A DNA stretch of 41,083 nucleotides, taken from the NCBI GenBank assembly GCA_029212415.1, contig JARGOF010000002.1, positions 325,193-366,275 of the forward strand, read 5' to 3'. Position numbers and translations under genes: made by a program. The DNA comes from Rhizobiaceae bacterium. Its GTDB lineage: Bacteria > Pseudomonadota > Alphaproteobacteria > Rhizobiales > Rhizobiaceae. The notes beneath the pieces are model-generated. The model saw only the letters and a program-made list of their open reading frames with translations, ran no database searches and was not told where the DNA came from. Positions 1 through 7,883 of this stretch are shown piece by piece; within the stretch, counting starts at the first letter, position 1; each line of letters starts with the position of its first letter.

Positions 1-768
1 CAGGTCTATCTTTCGCGCGCGACGTTGCCGGGCGACCGGGCGCTTGCAGCGACATTGGATGCGATTGCTACGCCGCAAATCCGCAACATGGCAACGCTTG
101 CCGGAAACCTTTGCCAACAGAACCGTTGCTGGTTCCTGCGCAGCGGGATGAATTGCTTCAAGCGTGGCGGGGTCGGGCGTCCCTGCTATGCGGTAACCGG
201 CGATCACCGTTATTTTCATTCGGTCGTGGACGCCGGGCGCTGCCAATCGGTGACGCCCTCTGATCTGGCCACCATGCTGACCGCTCTGGATGCAGAGTTG
301 GTGATCCGCGGCCCCAAAGGACAGCACTTTCTTTCTGCCGCTGCTTTTCACACCGGACCTGGAGAAAATGCGCTGCGACCGGGTGAAATCGTGACTGCCT
401 TGCGGATATCAGCCGCCGCCAGATGTGATCGCGCCGCCTTTGGAAAACTCTCGCTCAGCTCGGATGGTTTTGCCATCGTTTCGGCTGCTGTTCGCTTGCG
501 CTTGGACGCGGACGGTCGGGTGCAGACGGCACGTATTGTTCTGGGAGGCGTTGCGCCAACACCCTGGCGGGCTGCGCCGTCCGAAGAGCGTCTTCTGGCC
601 CAGGTGCCATTGGAAACAGATATCGCGGCAGCGGCCGATGCGTGGACAACCCGCGCCCACCCGCTACGCGACAACGAATGGAAGCTCGCCGCCGGCGCCG
701 GGCTTTTGAAACGCGTCCTTTCGCAGGCGCTTGACGATAGCCGGACAGTAAATGCTGCTGAAACCTGA
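1..768 (+). CDS. Molybdenum hydroxylase (xanthine dehydrogenase family) FAD-binding subunit, 5' truncated by window edge
   Basis: The reading frame is open from base 1, so the start lies outside the window; 255 residues are visible. In this family the medium subunit binds FAD and passes electrons between iron-sulfur clusters and an acceptor. The FAD-binding signature TPQIRNMATLAGNL is at visible residues 24-37. It is followed by the PSDLA motif (about residues 86-90) and a C-terminal CO-dehydrogenase-flavoprotein-like domain. Between the two lies a cysteine-rich insert (C38, C43, C52, C62, C81). This resembles the insert that carries an extra [4Fe-4S] cluster in the 4-hydroxybenzoyl-CoA reductase and PaoB type subunits; that equivalence is inferred. 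The gene is 30 bp upstream of a TRAP transporter operon, which suggests uptake and oxidation of a common substrate. The large and small subunits would lie upstream, outside the window. The substrate is unknown. Confidence 0.85.
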   Translation, partial: QVYLSRATLPGDRALAATLDAIATPQIRNMATLAGNLCQQNRCWFLRSGMNCFKRGGVGRPCYAVTGDHRYFHSVVDAGRCQSVTPSDLATMLTALDAELVIRGPKGQHFLSAAAFHTGPGENALRPGEIVTALRISAAARCDRAAFGKLSLSSDGFAIVSAAVRLRLDADGRVQTARIVLGGVAPTPWRAAPSEERLLAQVPLETDIAAAADAWTTRAHPLRDNEWKLAAGAGLLKRVLSQALDDSRTVNAAET

Positions 769-798
769 TCCAAAAGCGATCACAACAAGGAGACGAAC

Positions 799-1812
799 AT
801 GATACGGACCTTTGCAGGATTTTCCGCCGTGGCGCTCGCTGCCTCACTTCTCGCCAGCACGGCCTGGGCCGAGCGGGTTCTGACGCTCGAAACTTACGCC
901 GGGCCGAAACATGCGGTGAACGCCGCCGGACTCGACATCTGGGCCAAGCAGGTCGAAGAGGCCAGCGGTGGCGAATTGAAGATCAACATCACCTATCCGC
1001 CGGTTGACCCACGCGATCTGATGGATCGGGTACGCACCGGCATCGCCGATCTGGCCTGGATGACCCATGGCTACACCACCGGACGCTTCACCTTTACCGA
1101 CATGATCGAACTGCCCGGAAACGGCGGTAATGCCGAACAGGCTTCCCATGCCTACTGGAAGGTCTACATGGAAGAAGTCGGAATGCGCGAACATCGCGGC
1201 GTAACACCAATCGGCCTGTTCACCCATGGGCCGGGCATGATTCATACGGCCGAACCAATCACCTCGGGCGAGCAGTTCAAGGGTCTGAAAATCCGCACCG
1301 GTGGCGGCGTTCAGGCAGCCATTGCCGAGGGGCTTGGACTTGTCACCGTCGCCGCTCCAGTGACCAAGGCGCAGGAAATGCTGTCGCAGGGGGTTGCGGA
1401 CGGGGTGATGTTCTCGATCGAGACGATCAAATCGTTCAACCTGGGTGATCTGGTGACCAACCATTATCACTACCCGGGCAACCTTTATGGCTCCAGCATG
1501 GCGATCATCATCAACACCTCTGTGCTTGAAAGTCTGACCGATAGCGAACGCGAAGCCCTTATGTCGGTATCGGGCGAGCATCTTTCGGGCCTGATCGGAT
1601 CTGCCTGGGATGGTGCGGACAAGGTCGCCATCGAGGCGTTTGGACCTGATAGCGTCACTGTGATGGAAGGCGATGTGTTGACGGCAATGCAAGCGGCGAC
1701 TGCCGGACTTGACGAAGCCTGGATTGCTCGGGCCAAGGAAGCGGGTCTGGAAGATCCGGCCGCCGTGCTGGCTAAGCTGCGGGCCGAGATCAAAGCTCAG
1801 GGCGCTGAGTGA
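799..1812 (+). CDS. TRAP transporter substrate-binding protein (DctP family)
   Basis: A periplasmic solute receptor of 337 aa, the usual size for the family. It has an n-h-c signal peptide of about 24 residues ending TAWA before ERVLTLETYA. The domain shows the DctP pattern: a glycine/aspartate-rich first lobe and the segment around FKGLKIRTGGG. R166 in that segment matches the conserved arginine that pairs with a carboxylate ligand in most TRAP receptors. The ATG has a good ribosome-binding site (AAGGAG). The stop overlaps the start region of the small permease, so the three TRAP genes form one operon. The ligand is probably a small organic acid, since TRAP receptors mostly bind carboxylates. 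The adjoining molybdenum hydroxylase gives no exact identity. Confidence 0.9.
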   Translation: MIRTFAGFSAVALAASLLASTAWAERVLTLETYAGPKHAVNAAGLDIWAKQVEEASGGELKINITYPPVDPRDLMDRVRTGIADLAWMTHGYTTGRFTFTDMIELPGNGGNAEQASHAYWKVYMEEVGMREHRGVTPIGLFTHGPGMIHTAEPITSGEQFKGLKIRTGGGVQAAIAEGLGLVTVAAPVTKAQEMLSQGVADGVMFSIETIKSFNLGDLVTNHYHYPGNLYGSSMAIIINTSVLESLTDSEREALMSVSGEHLSGLIGSAWDGADKVAIEAFGPDSVTVMEGDVLTAMQAATAGLDEAWIARAKEAGLEDPAAVLAKLRAEIKAQGAE

Positions 1813-2321
1813 CGATGACGTCTTCGCCTCGACTTCACCGATGGCGCGACCGGTTGATCAGCCTTTCAGGGCTGACCGCCGGCGCCTTTCTGGTGCTCAT
1901 GATGCTGGTAACGGTGGTTGATGTCGTAGGCCGCTATTTCCTGAACGCGCCGTTGCCCGGCGCGTTCGAGATGACGCAGTTTCTGATGGCGGCGATTGTT
2001 TATGCCGGTCTGCCGAACGTGTCACAACGCGAAAGTCACATCACGATTGACTTGCTCGATAATGTCACTCCCAGCCGCCTCGTACCCTTTCGTGACCTTG
2101 CGGTGAATCTGCTTTGCGCCGTTGCTTTCGCAGTACTGGCCTGGCGGCTCTGGTTGCTGGCCCAGGAGGCTGTCGAATGGGGCGACGTGACACAATATCT
2201 TGGTTGGCCATTATACCCGATCATTCGATTCGGCGCGACCTTGTGCGCTGTCACGGCCGTTATCCACCTGGGCAAGGTCTTTGATATCTTGCGCCTGCCA
2301 ACCCGTAGGACCTTGCCATGA
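1809..2321 (+). CDS. TRAP transporter small permease (DctQ family)
   Basis: This 170-aa protein has four hydrophobic segments (roughly residues 15-38, 50-68, 90-112 and 130-150), as expected of the DctQ subunit, which forms a membrane complex with the large permease and the solute receptor. The motif VDVVGRYFLNAPLPGAFEMTQF is the usual DctQ signature region after the first membrane helix. The first possible start is a GTG overlapping the dctP stop; an ATG two codons later (1815) is equally plausible. The gene ends in an ATGA overlap with the large permease, indicating translational coupling. Confidence 0.88.
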   Translation: MTMTSSPRLHRWRDRLISLSGLTAGAFLVLMMLVTVVDVVGRYFLNAPLPGAFEMTQFLMAAIVYAGLPNVSQRESHITIDLLDNVTPSRLVPFRDLAVNLLCAVAFAVLAWRLWLLAQEAVEWGDVTQYLGWPLYPIIRFGATLCAVTAVIHLGKVFDILRLPTRRTLP

Positions 2322-3625
2322 TTACTGCCCTTGCCGGTTTCTTCTTCGTCATGTTGATGGTCTTCGTTCGCGTGCCGATCGCCATTGCGATGGGTGTGGT
2401 GGGCTTCGTCGGTTTCGCTCTGCTGCGCGACTGGATGCCGTCGCTGGCGCTGGTCGGCCTGGTTGCGCGCACAACGGTGGAATCCTACGAACTGTCGGTC
2501 GTGCCGCTGTTTATCCTGATGGGGAATTTCGTCAGCCGCGCTGGGATCTCGGATGATCTCTATACCGCCTCCTATGCTTTTGTCGGCCACCGCAAAGGCG
2601 GTTTGGCGATGGCGACGATTGTGGCTTGCGGCGGGTTCAGTGCGGTCTGTGGTTCCAGTCTGGCAACGGCTGCGACCATGGCGCGGGTCGCTGCGCCGCC
2701 GATGAAACGCTACGGCTATGCCGATACGCTGGCCGCCGGCTCCATCGCCGCTGGCGGGACGCTGGGCATATTGATACCGCCTTCCGTGATTCTGGTGCTT
2801 TACGGGATCATGACACAAACGGACATCCGCGCACTCTTCATGGCCGGTATGATCCCAGGTCTGCTGGGTGTCGCATTGTATCTGCTGGCAATCCGCTGGG
2901 TCGTCTGGCGCAACCCCAAAGCAGGCCCGGCCGGCGAGCGTCTGCCGATCGGCAAGAAGCTTGCCGCTTTGCGCGGCGTCTGGCCGATGATCCTGCTTTT
3001 CGTCATCGTTATCGGCGGCATATATGTGGGAATATTCACCCCGACCGAATCCGCCGGGATCGGTGCCTTCGGTGCCTTGATCTTTGCCGTGGTGCGCCGG
3101 CGATTGGACCTGCGTGGTTTTGTCAACGTCGTCGTGGATACCGCTGTGACAACGGCTTCACTGTTCATGGTGCTCATCGGCGCGCTGATCTTCGCCAATT
3201 TCGTCAACGGCACAGGAATGCCAACGGCACTGAAGGAGTGGGTTCAGCAGGGCGACATGTCGCCCATGTTGGTTCTTTTTCTGATTGTGCTTGTCTATCT
3301 GGTTTTGGGCTGCGTGCTGGAAAGCATGTCGATGCTTTTGCTGACAATCCCTGTATTCAGCGGCCTGGTTGCCTCGCTCGATTTTGGGCTTGGACCGCAG
3401 GAAACGCTCATCTGGTTCGGGATAATCGTTGTCGTGGTAACAGAAATCAGCCTGATTACGCCGCCCATTGGAATGAATGTGTTCACCCTGTCGGCCATGC
3501 TGCCCGAAATATCGACCCGCGATATATTCCGGGGGGTGACGCCCTTCTGGTGCGCCGACATTGTTCGATTGGCACTGTTGATTGCGATACCCGCCCTGTC
3601 CCTGATCGTGCCGTCTTTGTTGTAG
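2318..3625 (+). CDS. TRAP transporter large permease (DctM family)
   Basis: A 435-aa integral membrane protein with about twelve hydrophobic segments, the normal length for DctM, the subunit that drives sodium-coupled solute import. Recognisable family features are the N-terminal FVRVPIAIAMG segment, the glycine-rich GGFSAVCGSSLATAATMA region and the repeated loop GGTLGILIPPSVILVLYG, which is highly conserved in DctM proteins. A second such loop, ISLITPPIGMNVF, is near the C terminus. The start overlaps dctQ by ATGA. The TRAP operon seems to end here, because the sequence changes character in the following 370 bp. Confidence 0.92.
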   Translation: MITALAGFFFVMLMVFVRVPIAIAMGVVGFVGFALLRDWMPSLALVGLVARTTVESYELSVVPLFILMGNFVSRAGISDDLYTASYAFVGHRKGGLAMATIVACGGFSAVCGSSLATAATMARVAAPPMKRYGYADTLAAGSIAAGGTLGILIPPSVILVLYGIMTQTDIRALFMAGMIPGLLGVALYLLAIRWVVWRNPKAGPAGERLPIGKKLAALRGVWPMILLFVIVIGGIYVGIFTPTESAGIGAFGALIFAVVRRRLDLRGFVNVVVDTAVTTASLFMVLIGALIFANFVNGTGMPTALKEWVQQGDMSPMLVLFLIVLVYLVLGCVLESMSMLLLTIPVFSGLVASLDFGLGPQETLIWFGIIVVVVTEISLITPPIGMNVFTLSAMLPEISTRDIFRGVTPFWCADIVRLALLIAIPALSLIVPSLL

Positions 3626-3671
3626 GGGGTGGCTGGCCACAGGAATTGAAGCTTCTTCACGGGGAGGTTTC

Positions 3672-3782
3672 ATGCATGCAAATTACGGTGTCCTTGCAGA
3701 TCAGCTGTGGTTTTCAAGGAAACCTGAACGCCTTGGTGAACCGACCGATCATGGCTCGGCAGGTATGCCTATGCAAAATTGA
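3672..3782 (+). CDS. Possible 36-aa remnant ORF with strong RBS, otherwise empty gap
   Basis: The stretch 3626-3997 holds no full gene. The only coding-like item is an ATG preceded at optimal distance by GGGGAGG, 46 bp after dctM. It opens a 36-residue frame (starting MHANYGVLADQLWF) that ends in TGA. The strong ribosome-binding site in operon position suggests the 5' end of a further TRAP-operon gene, cut off where the lower-GC accessory patch begins. I do not recognise the peptide. The rest of the gap shows no convincing structure apart from a weak match to the tRNA-Thr T-arm at about 3887-3906. Confidence 0.25.
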   Translation: MHANYGVLADQLWFSRKPERLGEPTDHGSAGMPMQN

Positions 3783-3997
3783 TTTCCGGATACTTAAACC
3801 ATGCATTGTTGTGGATTACGCGCACAGGCAGTCCATGGGGGGTGAGAGAACGTTTCGACGCGTGAAATTCGATGTTCAAATGCATCCGTGAGTGGAACAC
3901 GCGGGACGACTTATACCGTGCGTCCAATGGCCGTTTGCTATCGCTGTAGAAGTTTAGCCGCCAAACTATCCTAGCGCTGATGTTGCCTCAATGACGA

Positions 3998-4582
3998 TTA
4001 GTGATTTTTCGAAGCGCGCTCCTGGATTTCTTGTTGGGTATCGATCGCCACCCACATGTTTTGTGTCAGCGAATATTCGATGTAATGTGAACCTCCAAAC
4101 CCTTTAACTTCGGAGAGCATGTCGTTCAGCGCGCCGTTTCCGGTCTTTGTGTCCTCCACCAGTAGTTCATGAAGATGATCAAGGATTAATGCGTAGTGTT
4201 CATGGCTTACCCCTTCGGGAAAAATGCACTTTACGGACCGCTCTTGATGATCTCGGATTTGAATGGAAAAAATTATGCTGCGTCTGGCTTCTCGCGCTTC
4301 GGGCTTGGGTCCAAAGAGCCGTTCAATCAGTTTGAGAATTCCCGATTTGAGAGTGATGTAGCTGTCTTTTCCCGCTTCAATCAAAAAACCTTCAAAATAG
4401 GGCTTGGCAAGATATGCAACGACGATAGTCGAAACTGCCCATTCAAAAGCTGCATAAACCCCGATTGGTCGCTCGCGTGATTGGACTCTCAAACCGCTTT
4501 TCACCAGTTCCGAAACAAGTTCATTGATCGCTTCCTCAGGAACATCGGTCTGATACCAAATTCCAATGTCAAAATCTTGCAT
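3998..4582 (-). CDS. Hypothetical protein, 194 aa
   Basis: I do not recognise this family. The protein begins MQDFDIGIWYQTDVPEE and has a compact N-terminal domain of about 40 residues. A moderately hydrophobic stretch (around residues 42-62, with FEWAVSTIVVAYLAKPYFEG) could be a membrane-associated helix. The C-terminal half is charged and includes HYALILDHLHELLVED. Codon use is AT-richer than in the flanking operons. It lies 39 bp downstream of parE in the same orientation, so it may be co-transcribed with the toxin-antitoxin pair. It is probably accessory cargo of the patch between the TRAP operon and tRNA-Thr. Confidence 0.6.
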   Translation of the reverse strand: MQDFDIGIWYQTDVPEEAINELVSELVKSGLRVQSRERPIGVYAAFEWAVSTIVVAYLAKPYFEGFLIEAGKDSYITLKSGILKLIERLFGPKPEAREARRSIIFSIQIRDHQERSVKCIFPEGVSHEHYALILDHLHELLVEDTKTGNGALNDMLSEVKGFGGSHYIEYSLTQNMWVAIDTQQEIQERASKNH

Positions 4583-4621
4583 CGAATACCTCTGTATCAG
4601 CCTTTAGTGTAAAGCGCGGCA

Positions 4622-4921
4622 TCACAAATCCTCTTCCCAATTTTGCCCGCCGTAGAACAGGCGCAAGATGGTGACGGTTTGATATGAAACCATGAATGCG
4701 ATGGTGACGCGCCTTTCAAAGCCGATGACACGCAGGCCTGTCCGAACATCATCGCGTGCATCACCGCGTTCAGAAGCGATGTCGAAACCGTTGCAATAAC
4801 GTTCGATGCGCTCAATGTAGGTCATCGCAATCTCGGGACTGACTTTGGCGCTGATCCATTCATAGAGATTCAACAAATCCGCGCGCGCTTCTGGCGCAAA
4901 AATAATGTCTCGCTGTTTCAC
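4622..4921 (-). CDS. parE: Type II toxin, RelE/ParE superfamily
   Basis: A 99-aa protein with the ParE pattern: an N-terminal beta strand (IIFAPEARADLLNLYEWI), two helices with the ERIERYCNGF segment, and C-terminal strands RTGLRVIGFERRVTIAF and VTILRLFYGGQNWEEDL. The arginine-rich strand and the C-terminal IxRxxxGGxxxE-like motif are typical of ParE toxins, which usually poison DNA gyrase. That activity is inferred from family membership. The start overlaps the antitoxin stop by four bases (ATGA), the usual antitoxin-first order. Toxin and antitoxin both appear intact. Confidence 0.88.
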   Translation of the reverse strand: MKQRDIIFAPEARADLLNLYEWISAKVSPEIAMTYIERIERYCNGFDIASERGDARDDVRTGLRVIGFERRVTIAFMVSYQTVTILRLFYGGQNWEEDL

Positions 4922-5190
4922 GCGGAGCCTTTTGTCTTTTGGGTGTGCAGAACTCGGATATTATCAAAAACAGATTTTGCGGGAATGCCGCGCGACGGAT
5001 CGGCAAGCATGGCATCATAAGTTGGGGCAACCTGATTGCGCAGCCAGTCTTCAGCAGCACGATCTCGCTCTTGTAGAGCGCGCAATCCCGCGCGAATAAC
5101 CTCACTTGCCGAGGCGTAATCACCAGAACGGACTTTCTGATCGATATAGTTCGCATGCTCATCGGGAAGGCTGATTGTTCGTTTGTCCAT
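4918..5190 (-). CDS. parD: Type II antitoxin, ParD family (ribbon-helix-helix)
   Basis: With start ATG at 5190 this is a 90-aa protein beginning MDKRTISLPDEHANYIDQKV. The frame could extend to a TTG at 5208, but the ATG fits the family better. Residues 3-45 form the ribbon-helix-helix DNA-binding domain (RTISLPDEH strand, then GDYASASEVIRAGLRAL), and the C-terminal tail would wrap the ParE toxin. It normally represses its own operon; an inverted repeat at 5223-5239 upstream is a candidate operator. It is translationally coupled to parE. Confidence 0.9.
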   Translation of the reverse strand: MDKRTISLPDEHANYIDQKVRSGDYASASEVIRAGLRALQERDRAAEDWLRNQVAPTYDAMLADPSRGIPAKSVFDNIRVLHTQKTKGSA

Positions 5191-5222
5191 GATTGATCCC
5201 TTGTTCAATAGGATGTCAAAAA

Positions 5223-5239
5223 GTATGATTATTTCATAC
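5223..5239. promoter_or_regulatory. Candidate ParD operator upstream of parDE
   Basis: Inverted repeat with arms GTATGA and TCATAC around a 5-nt AT-rich centre, 33 bp upstream of the parD ATG. ParD antitoxins bind such palindromes to autoregulate. The site was found by eye and the promoter elements were not resolved. Confidence 0.45.
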
Positions 5240-5469
5240 CATATTCTGATGAGTTGTAGAATGCGTTTTTATAACTCATGGTGGATCTGTATTTCCAAGC
5301 AATTACCCGAATTACCAATTTGGCTGCCGCTGAGTTGGCGGTGGATCGTCGGTAGTCGGGACGGGTTATCACCCCCGTATCAGGAGGAATCATCTATGAA
5401 ACGTTTATACATTTGGTGGTGCTTGGTATCGCGGCCTACGGACATATTTTATTTGGCATTGTTCATGAT

Positions 5470-6340
5470 GCGATGGCACAGTCTATCCGAGACTCTTGGA
5501 GCAATCCGGTGCGCCGCAGTTTCCAGTCTCCCAATCTCGCATCTGTTCGCTTCTCCTGGGAGGTCAAGCGCATTCTTGAAAACCAAACAGACTTCCATGA
5601 AAAGAAGAAGGGTGTGGTTCAACCAGAAAAAGTCCATATGCTTCTGACGCAGCCGTTCTATGCTGGACATATCAACCATAGGAACTTTTACCTGCATCTG
5701 ATCAAGGGGCATCACAAACCACTGATCTCGCTCCGCACATGATAAAGGATCAAGGCGATTTGCTGGGCAATGCCAAAGCACCAACCCGTAAGGACAGAGG
5801 TCTTGCCACTTTTGGGGTTTGCCAAATCCAGGGATTGTGGTCATCCTTATAGTCTGCTGGTCGGCAGGGAATGCGCGCAAATACCCGTATTATGCGTGTG
5901 ATACTTTACGCTGTGTCGGCTATCGTAATTCCATCCCGCACCATGTTCCAAGCGGTACGGGATCACCGCAATACGCAAGCAGGGGAGATGGCGGCGCGAC
6001 CTAGACGCGATCTTTCTAAACTGGATACCCAGACCAAAGGGTTTTTGGACGCAATCATCGTGGCATCGGATCCGTCGGTCATCGCCGCCTATGAAAAACG
6101 CATCGAGGCACTCGATACGGAAAAGCGGCTGATCAAGGATAAGCTGAACCAATCGCCAAATCCAGCCCGAACCTACGCTCGAATTACTCTCAAGCCTCTG
6201 GAAAATATGGGATTCCGGTTCACTAAACAGGCGGGGATCGGTGCTCAAACTAGCCTTTGCAGATCGTTTGGATGCGACCGCAGAACAGGTTATCTAACAC
6301 CTGAATTATCATTACCATTCATGCTGTTAGGAAAAATATC
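5470..6340 (+). pseudogene. Large serine recombinase, C-terminal remnant with frameshifts
   Basis: Pieces of the recombinase and zinc-ribbon parts of a large serine site-specific recombinase appear in order but in different frames. At 5500-5740 are WEVKRILENQTDF and then LLTQPFYAGHINH with KGHHKPLISL. At about 5752-5800 is GNAKAPTRKD. At 5850-5930 is the zinc-ribbon part KYPYYACDTLRCVGYRNSI. At 6000-6110 is the coiled-coil segment ending PSVIAAYEKRIEALD. At 6240-6297 is VLKLAFADRLDATAEQ, and at 6290-6325 is LTPELSLPF. The catalytic N-terminal resolvase domain is missing; the stretch 5240-5470 has no clear match to it. At least three frame changes and in-frame stops mean the enzyme is dead. 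The remnant ends about 15-20 bp from the 3' end of tRNA-Thr, which suggests the tRNA gene was the insertion site of a decayed integrative element. Confidence 0.8.
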
Positions 6341-6354
6341 TATGAACAAAAAAA

Positions 6355-6430
6355 TGGTGCCGCTTACGTGACTCGAACACGTGACCCCCGCATTACGAAT
6401 GCGATGCTCTACCAACTGAGCTAAAGCGGC
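6355..6430 (-). tRNA. tRNA-Thr (anticodon CGU)
   Basis: A complete 76-nt cloverleaf can be folded on the minus strand. The acceptor stem pairs GCCGCTT with AAGCGGC. The D arm is GCTC-loop-GAGC. The anticodon arm is TCGCA-TTCGTAA-TGCGG with CGT at positions 34-36. The T arm is ACGTG-TTCGAGT-CACGT. The discriminator base is A and the CCA end is encoded. It reads ACG threonine codons. Its 3' end faces the serine recombinase remnant, the geometry expected of a tRNA attachment site. No second tRNA is visible nearby. Confidence 0.96.
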
Positions 6431-6573
6431 TCTGATGCATGTATGATGCAACAAATGCGTTGCGTTTGGTTTAACGCCCTGCAATGCGGCGCTGAATACT
6501 CTCTATTGGCCAACAATTCAAGATGCAAACCCTTTGAAAAACCCTGCGCGTCACGATCATTTTTCAAGCTGCA

Positions 6574-7068
6574 TCACAGAGCCAGCTTTTCAAGGATCTG
6601 GGCAACGATCTGCGGTTCACTGCGGGCGATATCGACATTGAAGGCCAATTCATCCGGGCCCGGCACTTCAAGCGTGTCAAACTGGCTGTCCAGCAGGCTG
6701 GGCGGCATGAAATGATTCTGCCGGGCGCGCATTCTGGTTTCGATCAGTGCCTTGCTGCCTTGCAGATAAATGAACAGCACGTCTTCACCTGCCGCTTTGG
6801 CAATGCGTGCGCGGTAGCTGCGTTTGAGCGCCGAGCAGGCGCAAAAGACCGTGCCTTTTTGCGATGCCATCTGCCGGCCGACCTGTTCAAGCCAGGGCCA
6901 GCGGTCCTCGTCCGTCAGCGCGATGGCAGCGCGCATCTTTTCAATATTGCCTGCCGGGTGAAAACTGTCGCCGTCCAGAAAGAAACCGCCCGTCGCATGT
7001 GCAAGCGCCGTTGCCATGGTTGACTTGCCGCAACCCGAAACACCCATCACGACAAACAGGCGCGCCAT
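6574..7068 (-). CDS. gntK: Gluconokinase
   Basis: Phosphorylates D-gluconate to 6-phosphogluconate with ATP. With start ATG at 7068 the protein is 164 aa, normal for the GntK type. It carries the P-loop GVSGCGKST (residues 9-17), the substrate segment GDSFHPAGNIEKM, LTDEDRWPWL, the CSALKRSYR motif and the C-terminal RARQNHFMPPSLLDSQF lid region. These motifs together are diagnostic of gluconokinase. The frame could start at 7101, but that would overlap the dehydrogenase gene and add unneeded residues. The chosen ATG lies one base after the stop of the upstream gene, pointing to translational coupling. The product feeds 6-phosphogluconate dehydrogenase, encoded divergently. Confidence 0.92.
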   Translation of the reverse strand: MARLFVVMGVSGCGKSTMATALAHATGGFFLDGDSFHPAGNIEKMRAAIALTDEDRWPWLEQVGRQMASQKGTVFCACSALKRSYRARIAKAAGEDVLFIYLQGSKALIETRMRARQNHFMPPSLLDSQFDTLEVPGPDELAFNVDIARSEPQIVAQILEKLAL

Positions 7069-7069
7069 G

Positions 7070-7843
7070 TCAAAGGGAGACCGAGATGCCGCCATCGACA
7101 TAAAGCGTGTGGCCGTTGACGAAGCTGGAGGCCGGTGCGGTCAGGAAAATACAGGCGCCGACCAGTTCGTCAACATTGCCCCAGCGCCCGGCCGGTGTGC
7201 GTTTTTCCAGCCATGCGGTGAAGTCCGGATCGCTGACGAGAGCCGCATTGAGCGGTGTGTCGAAATAGCCCGGCGCGATGGCGTTGACCTGCAGGCCGTA
7301 TTTGGCCCAGTCGGTCGCCATGCCCTTGGTCAGATTGCCAACGGCGCCCTTGGTGGCTGTATAGGGCGCAATGCCGGGGCGGGCCAGCGCCGTTTGAACG
7401 GAGGCAATATTGACGATCTTGCCCTGGCCGCGCTTGATCATGTGGCGGGCGACCGCCTGGCCGACATTGAAGACGCTGGACACATTGGTCGCCAGCATTT
7501 TTTCAAACATAGCGGCAGGAAAATCCTCCAGAGGCGTGCGAAACTGCATGCCGGCATTGTTCACCAATATGTCGATCGCTCCATTGGCGCTCTCGAAGCC
7601 GTCAATGGCCGCGTTGACCGCGCCATTGTCAGTGACATCAAATGCCAGTTCGGATACGTTCAGGCCATCAGCGCGCAGCGTGCCTGTCGCCTCGGCAAGT
7701 TTTGCCCCATCGCGGCCATTGAGCACGATTTTGGCCCCGGCTTCACCCAGCCCCTTTGCAAGCGCCAGACCGATCCCCTGTGATGAACCGGTAATCAGGG
7801 CGGTGCGGCCTGACAGGTCAAAAAGTGCGTTTTGATGCGACAA
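7070..7843 (-). CDS. Gluconate 5-dehydrogenase / SDR family oxidoreductase
   Basis: A classical short-chain dehydrogenase of 257 aa. It has the nucleotide-binding TGSSQGIG motif near residue 18, the NNAG motif, a catalytic Ser in NIASVQ, the YxxxK pair in YTATKGAV, and a C-terminal VDGGISVSL. Sequence style and its position beside gluconokinase support reversible reduction of 5-ketogluconate to gluconate (Gno/IdnO type). SDR substrate calls without a search are only moderately safe. Translation appears to begin at a TTG with a strong GGAGGA site six bases upstream. The stop almost touches the gluconokinase start, so the two genes are an operon. Confidence 0.85.
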   Translation of the reverse strand: MSHQNALFDLSGRTALITGSSQGIGLALAKGLGEAGAKIVLNGRDGAKLAEATGTLRADGLNVSELAFDVTDNGAVNAAIDGFESANGAIDILVNNAGMQFRTPLEDFPAAMFEKMLATNVSSVFNVGQAVARHMIKRGQGKIVNIASVQTALARPGIAPYTATKGAVGNLTKGMATDWAKYGLQVNAIAPGYFDTPLNAALVSDPDFTAWLEKRTPAGRWGNVDELVGACIFLTAPASSFVNGHTLYVDGGISVSL

Positions 7844-7883
7844 GGTGTTTCCTCCGCCGAAAATTTCCGGCTCTATGCGGGCC

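Noticed and set aside
2626-3891. 421-codon plus-strand frame overlapping dctM
   Set aside because: Out of frame with an intact DctM protein and without family features.
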